Of a stretch of DNA of 13,989 nt, positions 13,934-13,989 are shown one piece after another (the first letter of the stretch is position 1; each line of letters opens with the position of its first letter). The stretch comes from Lachnospiraceae bacterium. GTDB lineage: Bacteria; Bacillota; Clostridia; Lachnospirales; Lachnospiraceae. The stretch covers positions 1 to 13,989 of the forward strand of contig JAAVYC010000086.1 of NCBI GenBank assembly GCA_022790905.1. The letters run 5' to 3'. The notes beneath the pieces were generated by a model that did not search any database, was not told the DNA's origin, and saw nothing but the letters and a program-made list of their open reading frames with translations. The position numbers and the translations under genes were made by a program.

Positions 13934-13989
13934 GTTTGACGTTTGGTACGCTGCATATATTCCCGTTCCATTTCCCGCATTTCCTCGTC
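13927..13989 (-). CDS. C-terminal end of an unidentified gene (5' end outside window)
   Basis: An open frame enters from the right edge and ends with TAA at 13927-13929, giving 20 residues: DEEMREMEREYMQRTKRQTA. The run of Glu, Arg and Met suggests a charged helix. I do not recognise the family. Its base composition is richer in G and C than the neighbouring genes, which would fit a mobile or transferred element, but 60 bases are too few to conclude. Confidence 0.45.
   Translation of the reverse strand, partial: DEEMREMEREYMQRTKRQTA

Overview
The window reads as chromosomal DNA of a low-GC Gram-positive, most likely a Clostridia member of the Lachnospiraceae type. The evidence is AT-rich intergenic DNA, strong AGGAGG-type ribosome sites, a T-box leader in front of an aminoacyl-tRNA synthetase gene, a Bce-type peptide-antibiotic module and a clostridial-style class D beta-lactamase. 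The genus is inference. Every gene I support lies on the minus strand, so transcription runs from right to left.

Left part (1-1667): the 5' two-thirds of metG (methionyl-tRNA synthetase), preceded by a T-box leader with its own promoter and intrinsic terminator and then an unexplained 150-nt spacer. Next (1711-6209) is a catabolic cluster, in transcription order: GatD-like zinc dehydrogenase, FGGY carbohydrate kinase, DeoC-type aldolase, terminator, then a separately promoted SorC/DeoR-type regulator. The logic is oxidise, phosphorylate, cleave, under control of a sugar-phosphate-sensing repressor. The combination does not match a textbook pathway that I can name, and no transporter is present. 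This is the best candidate here for an undescribed system.

Middle (6264-10897): a complete Bce-type module with a response regulator and short intramembrane-sensing histidine kinase (4-nt overlap), then an ABC ATPase and a 10-TM permease (8-nt overlap). A palindrome sits in the gap before the ATPase, where the response regulator would be expected to activate the transporter genes.

Right part (10942-13989): a YgjP-type metalloprotease-like protein, a small coiled-coil protein of unknown function, a GNAT acetyltransferase pseudogene with three separate lesions, a class D beta-lactamase-like lipoprotein gene split by a frameshift in an eight-A run, a small nitroreductase, and the last 20 codons of an unidentified gene running off the right edge. 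This end looks like accessory DNA under decay or phase variation.
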